Source: Bacterioplanoides sp965219715
GTDB lineage: Bacteria; Pseudomonadota; Gammaproteobacteria; Pseudomonadales; Oceanobacteraceae
Reading direction: 5' to 3'
NCBI RefSeq assembly: GCF_965219715.1
Contig: NZ_OZ244785.1
Location: forward strand, 2,356,001 to 2,420,000
Length of the DNA stretch: 64,000 nt
Positions 53,716 to 61,414 of this stretch are shown piece by piece. Numbering within the stretch: the stretch's first letter is position 1; every line of letters begins with the position of its first letter. The position numbers were made by a program, and so were the translations under genes. The notes below the pieces were generated by a model. The model did no database searches and had not been told where the DNA came from. It saw only the letters and a list, made by a program, of their open reading frames with translations.

Positions 53716-56127
53716 ATGCAGGCACTTCAGACACAGTCACTCAGACGTAAGCTGGTTATCATTTCGTTGATAACAACCGGCCTGACCCTGCTGTTATCCA
53801 ATCTGGCATATATGTCATTAGAGTATTACCTCAGCCGCCAGGATACTCAGGACAAACTGTCCGTGCTTGGTGAAGTGATTGCCAATCGCGCCACCACCGC
53901 ACTGACCTTCAACGATTTTGATCTGCTGAAAACCAATCTCGACACCCTCAAAGCTGATAGTAACGTCGTGCGTGGCTGTATCTACGACGAACATCAGAAG
54001 CTTGCAGCGCAATACATCAGTAATACCGAAATAAACAGCTGCCCGACGATTCTTGCTCAGCTACAAGCGGCCAAGAACAATAATTTCAGCCAGTACTTTA
54101 TTATCCGCCTTGATCAACAACATATCGGCACCCTGTATATCGAAAACAGTCGTGACGACTTATTACAGCGCTTTAACCAGTTTCTGGTCTTTTCCATACT
54201 GATTCTTGCGGTGGCCGTCGTGCTCGCCGTGTTCCTGGCAAACCAGCTGCAGGACGTCGTGGTAAGGCCAATGCGGGAGCTCAGCAACACGTTGCAGAGC
54301 ATTATGAATAACAAGGACTATTCGATTCGTGCAGCCAAAGAAAATAATGATGAACTGGGTGATCTGGTTGACCTGTTTAATGGCTTGCTCGGCACCATCG
54401 AAGAAGAAAACAGCTCGCTGAAAACCAGTGAAGAACGCTTCCGTAAATTAACCGCATTATCCCCGGTGGGTATCTTTCAGGTTGATACCAGTCAAAAGCT
54501 GCAATACGTCAACCAGCGCTGGCGTGACATTCATGGCCTGCTGAAAGACGATCCAACGCTGCAGGAATGGTTCGAGTTAGTACACCCGGCTGATCTGGTG
54601 CTGGTGCAACAAGCCTGGAACCGACTGGTTTGTGAACAGGAAAGTATTGCGCTGGAACTGCGCCTCGCAACCCGTGAAGGCGGCCACACCTGGATTCATC
54701 TGTTAGCTGGTGCTTTGCATGACCGGAATGGCGAGCTATTGGGATATCTGGGAGCGATCTCTGATATCTCCGAGCTGAAAGCCGCACAGATTCAGATGGA
54801 GAACCTGGCGTTCTACGATCCGCTTACAGGGCTGGCAAACCGTCGCCTGTTCAAAAATCGCCTGGAGAAGGCAGTAAAAAGTGTGATGCGTTCCGGCAGT
54901 TCGATGGCACTGATGTTCCTCGATATGGACCAGTTCAAACGCATTAACGATACCTTAGGCCACGATGCCGGCGATATTCTGCTGAAAGAAGTCGCTTCCC
55001 GGCTGAACGCCACGGTGCGTGAAAACGACACCGTTTCCCGTATTGGCGGCGATGAATTCACCATCCTGCTGACCGATGTGCACCAGACCGCAGACGTGTT
55101 GATTGTCGCGGAAAAACTGCTGCACTCGCTGGCGAAGCCGATCCGTATCAAAGGCCAGGACATTGTCACCACCGTCAGTATTGGTATCACCATGACGCCG
55201 GAAGATTCCAGCGACGTAAATACCCTGATGAAGAACGCCGACCTGGCGATGTACCGCGCCAAAGAACTCGGCCGTAACAACTTCCAGTTCTTCTCTGAAG
55301 ATATGAACCACTCCATCCTCGAACATCTGGCGATGGAAAAAGAATTAAAAGACGCGATTCAGCGCGACCAGTTCACACTGATGTTTCAGCCCAAAGTCAG
55401 CCTGTTTGATTACGGCGTAACCGGTGTCGAAACCCTGATTCGCTGGGAGCACCCGGAAAAAGGCATGGTTACTCCGGACCGGTTTATTCCGGTTGCTGAA
55501 GAAACCGGCCAGATTCTGGCAATCGGCAGCTGGGTGCTGGAACAAAGCTGTCGCCAGATCAGCTCTCTGATACGCACAGGAGTCTTACCGGAAACTGCTA
55601 AAGTCGCGGTTAACCTGTCAGCGAAACAGTTTGCCGATCCGGATCTGGTGAAGCAGATTCGTAATGTGATTGAAGTCAGCCAGATTCCGGCTCAGTGTCT
55701 GGAGCTGGAAATCACCGAAAGCACCCTGATGGATGACGTTGAAAGCGCCATTCACACCATGCAGGAAATCAAAAAGACCGGCGTTTCAATTGCCATTGAT
55801 GATTTTGGTACCGGATATTCATCACTGGCTTATATCAAGCGTTTCCCAATCGACGTACTGAAAGTCGACCGTTCTTTTGTGATGGATATTCCCAAAGACC
55901 AGAACGATATGGCAATCACAGCAGCGGTTATCGCCATGGCTCACAAGCTCAGCCTGGAAGTTGTTGCCGAAGGTGTCGAAACCCAGGAGCAGCTGCACTT
56001 CCTGCGTCGCAATAACTGTGACGAAGGCCAGGGATACCTCTTCAGCCGACCACTCTCCCTCGGTCAACTGCATCAGTTTCTGCAGGAAAACGAACGCCAG
56101 CGCCAGGCAAATCACTACGAAATCTGA
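53716..56127 (+). CDS. CHASE8-HAMP-PAS-GGDEF-EAL protein
   Basis: A protein of 803 residues. Helices near 12-32 and 153-173 bracket a periplasmic CHASE8-like sensor (LGEVIANRATTALTFNDFD). HAMP (about 175-240), PAS (about 245-360), GGDEF (SRIGGDEFTILL intact) and EAL-type domain follow. The EAL signature reads VETLIRWEHP, that is ETL instead of EAL, while LEITESTLM, DDFGTGYSSLAYIKRFP and AEGVETQEQL are intact. The phosphodiesterase may still work, since Glu is kept. It stands alone. Confidence 0.92.
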   Translation: MQALQTQSLRRKLVIISLITTGLTLLLSNLAYMSLEYYLSRQDTQDKLSVLGEVIANRATTALTFNDFDLLKTNLDTLKADSNVVRGCIYDEHQKLAAQYISNTEINSCPTILAQLQAAKNNNFSQYFIIRLDQQHIGTLYIENSRDDLLQRFNQFLVFSILILAVAVVLAVFLANQLQDVVVRPMRELSNTLQSIMNNKDYSIRAAKENNDELGDLVDLFNGLLGTIEEENSSLKTSEERFRKLTALSPVGIFQVDTSQKLQYVNQRWRDIHGLLKDDPTLQEWFELVHPADLVLVQQAWNRLVCEQESIALELRLATREGGHTWIHLLAGALHDRNGELLGYLGAISDISELKAAQIQMENLAFYDPLTGLANRRLFKNRLEKAVKSVMRSGSSMALMFLDMDQFKRINDTLGHDAGDILLKEVASRLNATVRENDTVSRIGGDEFTILLTDVHQTADVLIVAEKLLHSLAKPIRIKGQDIVTTVSIGITMTPEDSSDVNTLMKNADLAMYRAKELGRNNFQFFSEDMNHSILEHLAMEKELKDAIQRDQFTLMFQPKVSLFDYGVTGVETLIRWEHPEKGMVTPDRFIPVAEETGQILAIGSWVLEQSCRQISSLIRTGVLPETAKVAVNLSAKQFADPDLVKQIRNVIEVSQIPAQCLELEITESTLMDDVESAIHTMQEIKKTGVSIAIDDFGTGYSSLAYIKRFPIDVLKVDRSFVMDIPKDQNDMAITAAVIAMAHKLSLEVVAEGVETQEQLHFLRRNNCDEGQGYLFSRPLSLGQLHQFLQENERQRQANHYEI

Positions 56128-56199
56128 CCATCACGGCTATTAGTCCGAGCGCCACACTCAGGTATACTGCGGCGCATAAAAACCAGTGATAAAAAGCAG

Positions 56200-57246
56200 A
56201 TGAGTGAGCAGTTCCAATTCAGCGACGTGGTACTTGCCTGGTACCACAAACATGGCCGAAAGCACTTGCCATGGCAGCAAGACATCACCCCCTATCGGGT
56301 CTGGGTGTCAGAAATTATGCTGCAGCAAACCCAGGTCGCCACAGTAATCCCCTACTTCGAACGATTTATGCAACGCTTTCCGGATGTTTTCAGCCTGGCG
56401 AAGGCCGAGCAGGACGAAGTGCTGCATCTCTGGACTGGCCTGGGTTATTACGCCCGAGGCCGTAATCTGCATGCCTGCGCCCAGAAAGTGGTGGAACAAT
56501 ACAGCGGCGAGTTCCCGCAATCCGTTGATCAGCTCTCGGAGCTGCCCGGAATCGGCCGTTCTACCGCTGGCGCCATTGCCTCAATCAGTATGGGAATCCG
56601 CGCCCCGATTCTGGATGGTAACGTCAAACGCGTATTAACCCGCTTTTATGCCGTAGAAGGCTGGCCTGGCACCACAGCCGTACAAAAGCAGCTGTGGCAG
56701 GTTGCTGAGCAGCTGACACCTGCCCACAGCCATCGTGAGTACACTCAGACCATGATGGACCTGGGCGCCACTCTGTGCACCCGCAGTAAGCCAGCCTGCG
56801 GAATCTGCCCGCTACAACCGCAGTGCGAAGGCTACAAAACCGGCAAGCCAACTCAGTTCCCGAATTCCAAGCCGAAAAAAGAAAAGCCGGAAAAGCACAC
56901 CATTCTGCTCATGATTGAAAACCCGGACGGTGAGCTGTATCTGCAGCAACGACCACAAACCGGTATCTGGGGCGGCTTATGGAGCTTCCCGGAAGTCAGC
57001 AGCGAAGCCGAGGCCCACACCTGGCTGAAACAGCATCTGGGGAGTGAAGCACAAGCTGTATGGCTGGATAACTTCCGTCATACCTTCAGCCACTACCATT
57101 TGCATATTCAGCCGCTGAAATTTTCATTGCCAACCCGCCAACAGCAAATAGGTGAACACAGCAGCCACTGGTACAATCCCGCTAACCCCAGCGAACTGGG
57201 CCTGGCTGCACCGGTTAAAAAGCTGCTGCACCTGAGCGACATCTGA
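56200..57246 (+). CDS. mutY: Adenine DNA glycosylase MutY
   Basis: A base-excision enzyme of 348 residues that removes A opposite 8-oxoG. Helix-hairpin-helix ELPGIGRSTAGAIASI with the catalytic Asp in PILDGNVKRVL; [4Fe-4S] motif CTRSKPACGICPLQPQC. The C-terminal domain is Nudix-like (about 230-345; LQQRPQTGIWGGLWSFPE) and recognises 8-oxoG. It is followed 12 bases later by the Fe-trafficking gene, the conserved mutY-yggX pair. Confidence 0.97.
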   Translation: MSEQFQFSDVVLAWYHKHGRKHLPWQQDITPYRVWVSEIMLQQTQVATVIPYFERFMQRFPDVFSLAKAEQDEVLHLWTGLGYYARGRNLHACAQKVVEQYSGEFPQSVDQLSELPGIGRSTAGAIASISMGIRAPILDGNVKRVLTRFYAVEGWPGTTAVQKQLWQVAEQLTPAHSHREYTQTMMDLGATLCTRSKPACGICPLQPQCEGYKTGKPTQFPNSKPKKEKPEKHTILLMIENPDGELYLQQRPQTGIWGGLWSFPEVSSEAEAHTWLKQHLGSEAQAVWLDNFRHTFSHYHLHIQPLKFSLPTRQQQIGEHSSHWYNPANPSELGLAAPVKKLLHLSDI

Positions 57247-57258
57247 CGAGGACACCCT

Positions 57259-57537
57259 ATGAGCCGCACCGTATTCTGCCAAAAGTACCAACAGGAAATG
57301 GAAGGACTGGATAACATTCCGTTTCCGGGCCCGAAAGGTGAAGACGTATTTAACAACACCTCGAAACAGGCATGGAACGAATGGACCGAGCACCAGACCC
57401 GCCTGATTAACGAAAAACATCTCAACATGATGGACATGCAGGCACGCAAATACATCACCGAACAACGCGACAAATTCCTCAGTGGCGAGGAGTTTGATCA
57501 GGCTGAAGGCTATGTGCCTGAAAATAAAGACAAATAA
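57259..57537 (+). CDS. yggX: Fe(II)-trafficking / oxidative-damage protection protein YggX
   Basis: A small protein of 92 residues with the family features VFCQKYQQEMEGLDNIPFPG near the start and WNEWTEHQTRLINEKHLNMM in the middle. It is thought to bind Fe(II) and to protect Fe-S clusters from oxidants. Length and order after mutY match the family. Confidence 0.96.
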   Translation: MSRTVFCQKYQQEMEGLDNIPFPGPKGEDVFNNTSKQAWNEWTEHQTRLINEKHLNMMDMQARKYITEQRDKFLSGEEFDQAEGYVPENKDK

Positions 57538-57551
57538 AGTGAAAACAAGTG

Positions 57552-57580
57552 TTGACAGCTGATCCGGCAAAGGGTTTAAT
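57552..57580 (+). promoter_or_regulatory. Promoter of tRNA-Phe
   Basis: TTGACA (57552-57557) and TTTAAT (57575-57580) are separated by 17 bases. A GC-rich ACGCGCC discriminator follows, typical of stable-RNA promoters under stringent control. Confidence 0.85.
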
Positions 57581-57621
57581 ACGCGCCACTTGAGAGGCAA
57601 GCAGCAAAGCTTCTCTGAAGT

Positions 57622-57697
57622 GCCCAGATAGCTCAGTCGGTAGAGCAGGGGATTGAAAATCCCCGTGTCGGTGGTTCGATTCCGCCTCTGGGCACCA
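57622..57697 (+). tRNA. pheT-like tRNA: tRNA-Phe (GAA)
   Basis: A 76-base cloverleaf with encoded CCA. Acceptor arms GCCCAGA/TCTGGGC, D stem GCTC/GAGC, anticodon stem GGGGA/TCCCC around TTGAAAA with GAA at the anticodon, T arm GGTGG-TTCGATT-CCGCC. Its last 17 bases are the attachment core of the downstream element and are repeated at 62235-62251. Confidence 0.97.
57681..57697 (+). repeat. attL: 3' end of tRNA-Phe
   Basis: TCCGCCTCTGGGCACCA, identical to 62235-62251. It is part of the intact tRNA gene, so the tRNA stays functional after insertion. Confidence 0.92.
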
Positions 57698-57712
57698 CTT
57701 ATTACTTAAAAA

Positions 57713-57747
57713 AACAGCCACTTAGCGTCATCGCGGTGGCTGTTTTT
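57713..57747 (+). terminator. Hairpin terminator after tRNA-Phe
   Basis: AACAGCCAC and GTGGCTGTT pair around 14 bases and are followed by T residues. It ends the tRNA transcript in the integrated state, and is replaced by the hairpin at 62263-62293 if the element leaves. Confidence 0.8.
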
Positions 57748-57813
57748 CTATGCCCAATTATCTCCGGGCCACTTCTGGGCCACATAATCGAATTTACTAA
57801 CAGGATGAGAGCA

Positions 57814-58308
57814 ATGAAGAAGACTACTTTATTAACTCTGACTATAGCTCTTTCAGCTTGTGGCGGAGGGTCAAGCTCTGGTGGTAGTTCACCAGCACCT
57901 GTAGTACCGTCAACCGGCTCATCAGTAGAGTTCAGCAACTCGCTGTGCAATGCTACTGGAGCAATTAGCGTTGGTAGCAATTACAACCATAACCTAGCAG
58001 CCTCAAGGCTCGCGGTGTCGATCACAGACGATAAAGCAAACGTATCTATATCGGGAGCAAACAACGTAATCTGCATAACAGGGAGCGTTGCGGACCTAGA
58101 AATTACCGGTGAGGATAATAAGGTATACATTTCTAGCAACGTCACATCTGCAAACATAAGTGGATCTCGCTCTAAGCTGTACCTATGGGGACGCGTAGAT
58201 AAACTAGTAGTATCAGGGTCGAACGTCGATGTATTTGGCGATGCTGGCAGCAGCAATATTACTGGAAGTAATTCTAAGACTCAGCCAATCAGCTCATTCC
58301 GACGTTAA
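57814..58308 (+). CDS. Small lipoprotein with DUF3060-like repeats
   Basis: A predicted lipoprotein of 164 residues. Signal and lipobox-like LTIALSACGGGSSSGGSS. The mature part has repeats of about 20 residues (VSISGANNVICITG, LEITGEDNKVYIS, ANISGSRSKLYLWG, LVVSGSNVDVFG, NITGSNSKTQ), which would form a short beta-solenoid as in DUF3060 proteins. ATG 57814 follows GGATGAGAG. It overlaps the convergent integrase by 20 bases. It is cargo between attL and the integrase; function unknown. Confidence 0.7.
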   Translation: MKKTTLLTLTIALSACGGGSSSGGSSPAPVVPSTGSSVEFSNSLCNATGAISVGSNYNHNLAASRLAVSITDDKANVSISGANNVICITGSVADLEITGEDNKVYISSNVTSANISGSRSKLYLWGRVDKLVVSGSNVDVFGDAGSSNITGSNSKTQPISSFRR

Positions 58309-59287
58309 GTGGATTAAACGATAGCGCTTGATCTAAAGCATCCGGCGCTAAGTGTGCATAACGTAGCGTCATGCTCAGGGTTGAATGCCCTAAAATCTCT
58401 TTCAGTTGTAAAATATCCCCGCCGTTCATCATAAAGTGGCTTGCAAACGTGTGTCGCAATACGTGTGTCATCTGCCCTGCTGGCAATCCAATCTCTGCCG
58501 CTTCCACGGCTCGCCTGAATGCGCTCATGCAGTCGCAGAACAACCAGCCGGACGGGTTGCCCTTCTCCAGTAGTTCCCGCGCCAGTTCCATGTCGATGGG
58601 TATCCGGCGCACCTTGCCCGACTTTGTCCCCTGATAAATCACCCTTGCCCGGTCATTGATTACCTGTAGCTCTGACCTGTCCAGCTGAGCTGCTTCATTC
58701 CAGCGTGCTCCGGTTGCCAGGCATAACTTAACGACCTGTGTTAGGTGCTCGCTTTTGCTCTGCTCGCACTGGATCAGCAGACGACTGATTTCATCGGATG
58801 ACAGAAACCGCATTTCCTTCTCATCAAACTTGAGCGGCTTGACGTTTTTGAGCGGGTTGTCGGTGTGCCACTCCTCTGCCCTGCTTAGTTCGTTGAAGAT
58901 CGCCTTCAGGTAGGTCAGTTCGCGGTTGCAGTTGTTTTCACTGCTGCCAGCGGTGAGCCGGGCTTTGCGGTATTGCAGGTAAGTGGATGGGCCAATTCTG
59001 TGGGCCTCTGGGTTGCCCCAAAGCTTTGCGCAGTAAAACAGCTTGGATAAGCGTTTATCCCCATCCTTGAGTGTGTGGCCGTGCAGATCGAACCAGAGTT
59101 GAGCCAGCTCAGTTAGTCGGCGCTTGTCCTTCTCTCTGAGTACCGTCTCCCCTGCCGCCAGTCGGCGCAGGGTGTCGGCTTCCCATGTCCGGGCAAGGTG
59201 TGCCTTTGGGAAATTCTTTTTGTAGCGCTTGCCGTCCCACTGAAAGCGGGCTTGATAGCTTCCGTTCTCCTGCTTAGTTACCGTCAC
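58289..59287 (-). CDS. int: Tyrosine-family site-specific integrase
   Basis: A recombinase of 332 residues. N-terminal arm-binding part (TKQENGSYQARFQWDGKRYKK), core-binding part (about 60-165), catalytic part with Arg in LATGARWNEAAQL, HVLRHTFASHFMMNGG (His-x-x-Arg), LGHSTLSMTLRYAHL (His and the nucleophile Tyr). All catalytic residues are present. It points toward attL at the tRNA gene, the normal layout, and should insert and excise the element. Confidence 0.95.
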   Translation of the reverse strand: MTVTKQENGSYQARFQWDGKRYKKNFPKAHLARTWEADTLRRLAAGETVLREKDKRRLTELAQLWFDLHGHTLKDGDKRLSKLFYCAKLWGNPEAHRIGPSTYLQYRKARLTAGSSENNCNRELTYLKAIFNELSRAEEWHTDNPLKNVKPLKFDEKEMRFLSSDEISRLLIQCEQSKSEHLTQVVKLCLATGARWNEAAQLDRSELQVINDRARVIYQGTKSGKVRRIPIDMELARELLEKGNPSGWLFCDCMSAFRRAVEAAEIGLPAGQMTHVLRHTFASHFMMNGGDILQLKEILGHSTLSMTLRYAHLAPDALDQALSFNPLNVGMS

Positions 59288-59513
59288 TGTTCAGCCCCTG
59301 CTGAAGTATCTCAATCATCATCTTTTGGAATTCTGCTTTCATAGCTGGGTCAGTAGTTAGGGCTTTCATTAGCTCTGCTGGGTCTAAGGAAAGTGGGGCA
59401 TTTTGGGGCCTGATACCTGCATCCACTTCAGCGACGGCCGGATTGATCTGGAAACCGGGGAAATCATCAAAGATCGCCCGGTTCTGCATAACACCAAGGC
59501 CATTGTTGAGCAT
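59274..59513 (-). CDS. Small protein upstream of the integrase, unknown
   Basis: A frame of 79 residues whose stop overlaps the integrase start by 14 bases, suggesting coupling. The C-terminal half (LDPAELMKALTTDPAMKAEFQKMMIEILQQGLN) is helical and acidic and looks like real protein. The N-terminal part overlaps the opposite-strand Rep frame, so the true start may lie further in. Position suggests an excisionase or regulator, but no helix-turn-helix is visible. Confidence 0.45.
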   Translation of the reverse strand: MLNNGLGVMQNRAIFDDFPGFQINPAVAEVDAGIRPQNAPLSLDPAELMKALTTDPAMKAEFQKMMIEILQQGLNSDGN

Positions 59514-60182
59514 AAATCGTGGTGCGATGAGTACCGGGTCCGCACCAAAACCCCGGTCACCAGTCTGCCACCAGAAAACACTGGTGAGCGCAAAACCGAG
59601 ACCCGGAGTCTGTCCGGAGCGAAGAAAATTGCAGAATCCTGCCGCTTTGTTGCCAAAGATCGCGGTGGTTATAGCACCTTCCTAACGCTCACCCTGGACG
59701 AAGCTGCCCGCGAACGTGTTGCAGAGGGCGCAACGGTTCAGAAGGAAATCAGCCGCTTTTTCGATGCCCTCAAGAAAATGTGGTCGCGCGGCTGGGTGGA
59801 AGAATTCACCCACGAACGCAAGCGCAAGGGCCACACCTATCACGAAACCATTACCCACCGGGGCGAAGCTCATGGGAATGCGCCGTTTGATTACTGCTGG
59901 GTAGTTGAAAATCCGAAGAACGAAGCCGGGGAAGATAACCCGCACGCTCATATCTTGATGCGCTGGCGTGTGCCGTTCAGTGATTTCCCTGCATGGGCTC
60001 AGCGTATCGAACGCCTCTGGGGTCAGGGGTTTGCTCATCTGGAAAAAATCAAAGAGCCGGAAAAAGCCGGGGCGTACATACCAAGTCCTTTTTTTGATGT
60101 TCATACCGATATTTTAAGGTCGATGAACAGCAATGAACCGCAAAAGACCAATTTTTCTACCCCCTGTCGTTATAAGCACTAA
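59403..60182 (+). pseudogene. HUH rolling-circle replication initiator, C-terminally truncated
   Basis: A frame of 259 codons. GGYSTFLTLTLDEAARERV fits motif 1 of phage/plasmid Rep proteins, DNPHAHILMRW is the HxH metal motif, and LWGQGFAHLEKIKEPEKAGAYI leads to motif 3. The expected Y-x-x-K nucleophile region (AGAYIxKYxxK) is replaced at once by PSPFFDVHTD and a stop within about 30 residues. None of the three frames restores it. The start at 59403 is TTG. Most likely the remnant of a filamentous-phage-like replicon, though a divergent motif cannot be ruled out. Confidence 0.6.
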
Positions 60183-60205
60183 AACATTAACAACGAGGTA
60201 CAACC

Positions 60206-60301
60206 ATGAGCCAGATACTGAGGATCATCCAGATCATCAGCGTCGCCCTATCCGCACTGATAAGCGCTCTAAAGGCGATGCAGGCCCGAGGCCTAATCTG
60301 A
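60206..60301 (+). CDS. 31-residue hydrophobic peptide, unknown
   Basis: Reads MSQILRIIQIISVALSALIS and then ALKAMQARGLI. ATG 60206 follows GAGG at ten bases. It forms an amphipathic or membrane helix with positive residues at the end. It lies between the Rep remnant and the serine recombinase. A small phage-type membrane protein or a regulatory peptide are possible; it may also be chance. Confidence 0.4.
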   Translation: MSQILRIIQIISVALSALISALKAMQARGLI

Positions 60302-60423
60302 TCTACCAATAAACCATGCCCTATTGAGCGACGTTCACCCCACCCCGAATCTCTCCCAATAGGGTCATATCCCACCTTTTGAAAGAGAATTCCCACAGGG
60401 TCTAACCCTAATAGGAGACTGAT

Positions 60424-60999
60424 ATGGCAACTATCGGCTATGCCCGCGTATCGACGTTTGGGCAATCACTGGACGCACAAATCGAAGCCCTGAACGGCTG
60501 TGACAAAATATTTCAGGAGAAGATCAGCGGCAGCAAACGTGAGCGCCCGGCTCTGGATGCTGCGCTGGATTACGTCAGGGACGGAGACGTTCTGATAGTG
60601 ACCAAGCTCGACCGACTAGCACGCAACACCGCACACCTACTGGAGCTGGTCGAGGTGTTTGAGACCAAAGGCGTGACGCTTCAGATCAAAAATATTGGCA
60701 TCGACACTGGCACCCCAACGGGCCGCCTGATGCTGACAATGATCGGTGCTATCGCCACATTTGAGCGTGAGATTATGCTGGAACGACAGGCCGAAGGGAT
60801 CGCTAAAGCCAAGCAGGACGGGCGTTATAAGGGCAGAAAACCAACAGCTCAGGCCAAGAAAACCGAGCTGTTAGAACTGATCGCTAACGGTATGAGTAAG
60901 CGCCAAGCCGCATCAGAACTGGGGATTAGCGAATCAAGTGTGTACAGACTATTAGACAATGTCGCAGCAATGTCGGAACAATGTGCAAATAAAACATAA
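60424..60999 (+). CDS. Small serine recombinase (resolvase/invertase family)
   Basis: A recombinase of 191 residues. Catalytic Ser in IGYARVSTFGQSLDAQ near residue 10, ISGSKRERPALDAAL, and the Arg pair in VTKLDRLARNTAHL. The C-terminal helix-turn-helix is KTELLELIANGMSKRQAASELGISESSVYRLL. AGGAG precedes ATG 60424. Closest in form to Tn3-type resolvases or Hin-like invertases. No inverted or direct recombination sites were identified next to it. It is a second recombinase type in one small element. Confidence 0.93.
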   Translation: MATIGYARVSTFGQSLDAQIEALNGCDKIFQEKISGSKRERPALDAALDYVRDGDVLIVTKLDRLARNTAHLLELVEVFETKGVTLQIKNIGIDTGTPTGRLMLTMIGAIATFEREIMLERQAEGIAKAKQDGRYKGRKPTAQAKKTELLELIANGMSKRQAASELGISESSVYRLLDNVAAMSEQCANKT

Positions 61000-61089
61000 A
61001 GGAATGAACTGACAGCAAAATAGTTGGGCCATATATCTGCGTTAACTACTCTAATAGATAGGCGCAAAGCCTAAATGATCTATGTGGAA

Positions 61090-61148
61090 CAATGTGCAGC
61101 AATGTGCCACAATGTACAGTGTGTACAGTGTGTACAGTGTGCGCACAC
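61090..61148 (+). repeat. Two iteron series plus a 12-bp palindrome ahead of the NTase unit
   Basis: Three 10-bp repeats (CAATGTGCAG, CAATGTGCCA, CAATGTACAG at 61090, 61100, 61110) run into three perfect 9-bp repeats TGTACAGTG (61113-61139), followed by the palindrome GTGTGCGCACAC (61137-61148). This looks like an operator or iteron array. It is 45 bases upstream of the 73-aa gene. Confidence 0.85.
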
Positions 61149-61155
61149 GTGATAA

Positions 61156-61176
61156 GGCTCTTCATCGAGAAGAGCC
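61156..61176 (+). promoter_or_regulatory. Leader hairpin before the 73-aa gene
   Basis: GGCTCTTC and GAAGAGCC are perfect 8-bp arms around ATCGA. It sits four bases before the GAGG ribosome site of the gene starting at 61193, with no T tract. A translational or protein-binding role is possible. Confidence 0.5.
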
Positions 61177-61192
61177 ATCTGAGGTTAGGGCC

Positions 61193-61414
61193 ATGTTACG
61201 CACAGATCGTAAACAAATTGATCGTACGATATACCCGGAGCTAAATTTGCTTCTGTGGGATCGTGCTGACCGATACATTGCAGAAAAGGACGCGTACGCT
61301 ACCTATGAACAGCGATGGAAGTATATTGATCAAGGTAAACTAACAGCCGCTGAGAGCACATTAATTCAGCGCTTAACTCGAAGCGTTGGAAACGGCTTGT
61401 TTCTGGCTGCATGA
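61193..61414 (+). CDS. 73-residue partner of the AbiEii-type nucleotidyltransferase
   Basis: A soluble, helical, charged protein (DRKQIDRTIYPELNLLLWDR, then EQRWKYIDQGKLTAAESTLI). GAGG precedes ATG 61193; the frame extends upstream through the iteron array, which encodes low-complexity YSVYSVYSV and is not likely translated. No helix-turn-helix seen. It overlaps the next gene by four bases (ATGA), so the two are coupled; by analogy with AbiE and Rosmer-type pairs it may be the antitoxin. I do not recognise the family. Confidence 0.7.
   Translation: MLRTDRKQIDRTIYPELNLLLWDRADRYIAEKDAYATYEQRWKYIDQGKLTAAESTLIQRLTRSVGNGLFLAA

Noticed and set aside
61090..61148. CRISPR-like array
   Set aside because: Repeats are 9-10 bases with no spacers and no cas genes nearby; they fit an operator or iteron array.
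61082..61192. N-terminal extension of the 73-aa protein
   Set aside because: The extension would translate the tandem repeats into YSVYSVYSV and ignores the ribosome site before ATG 61193.
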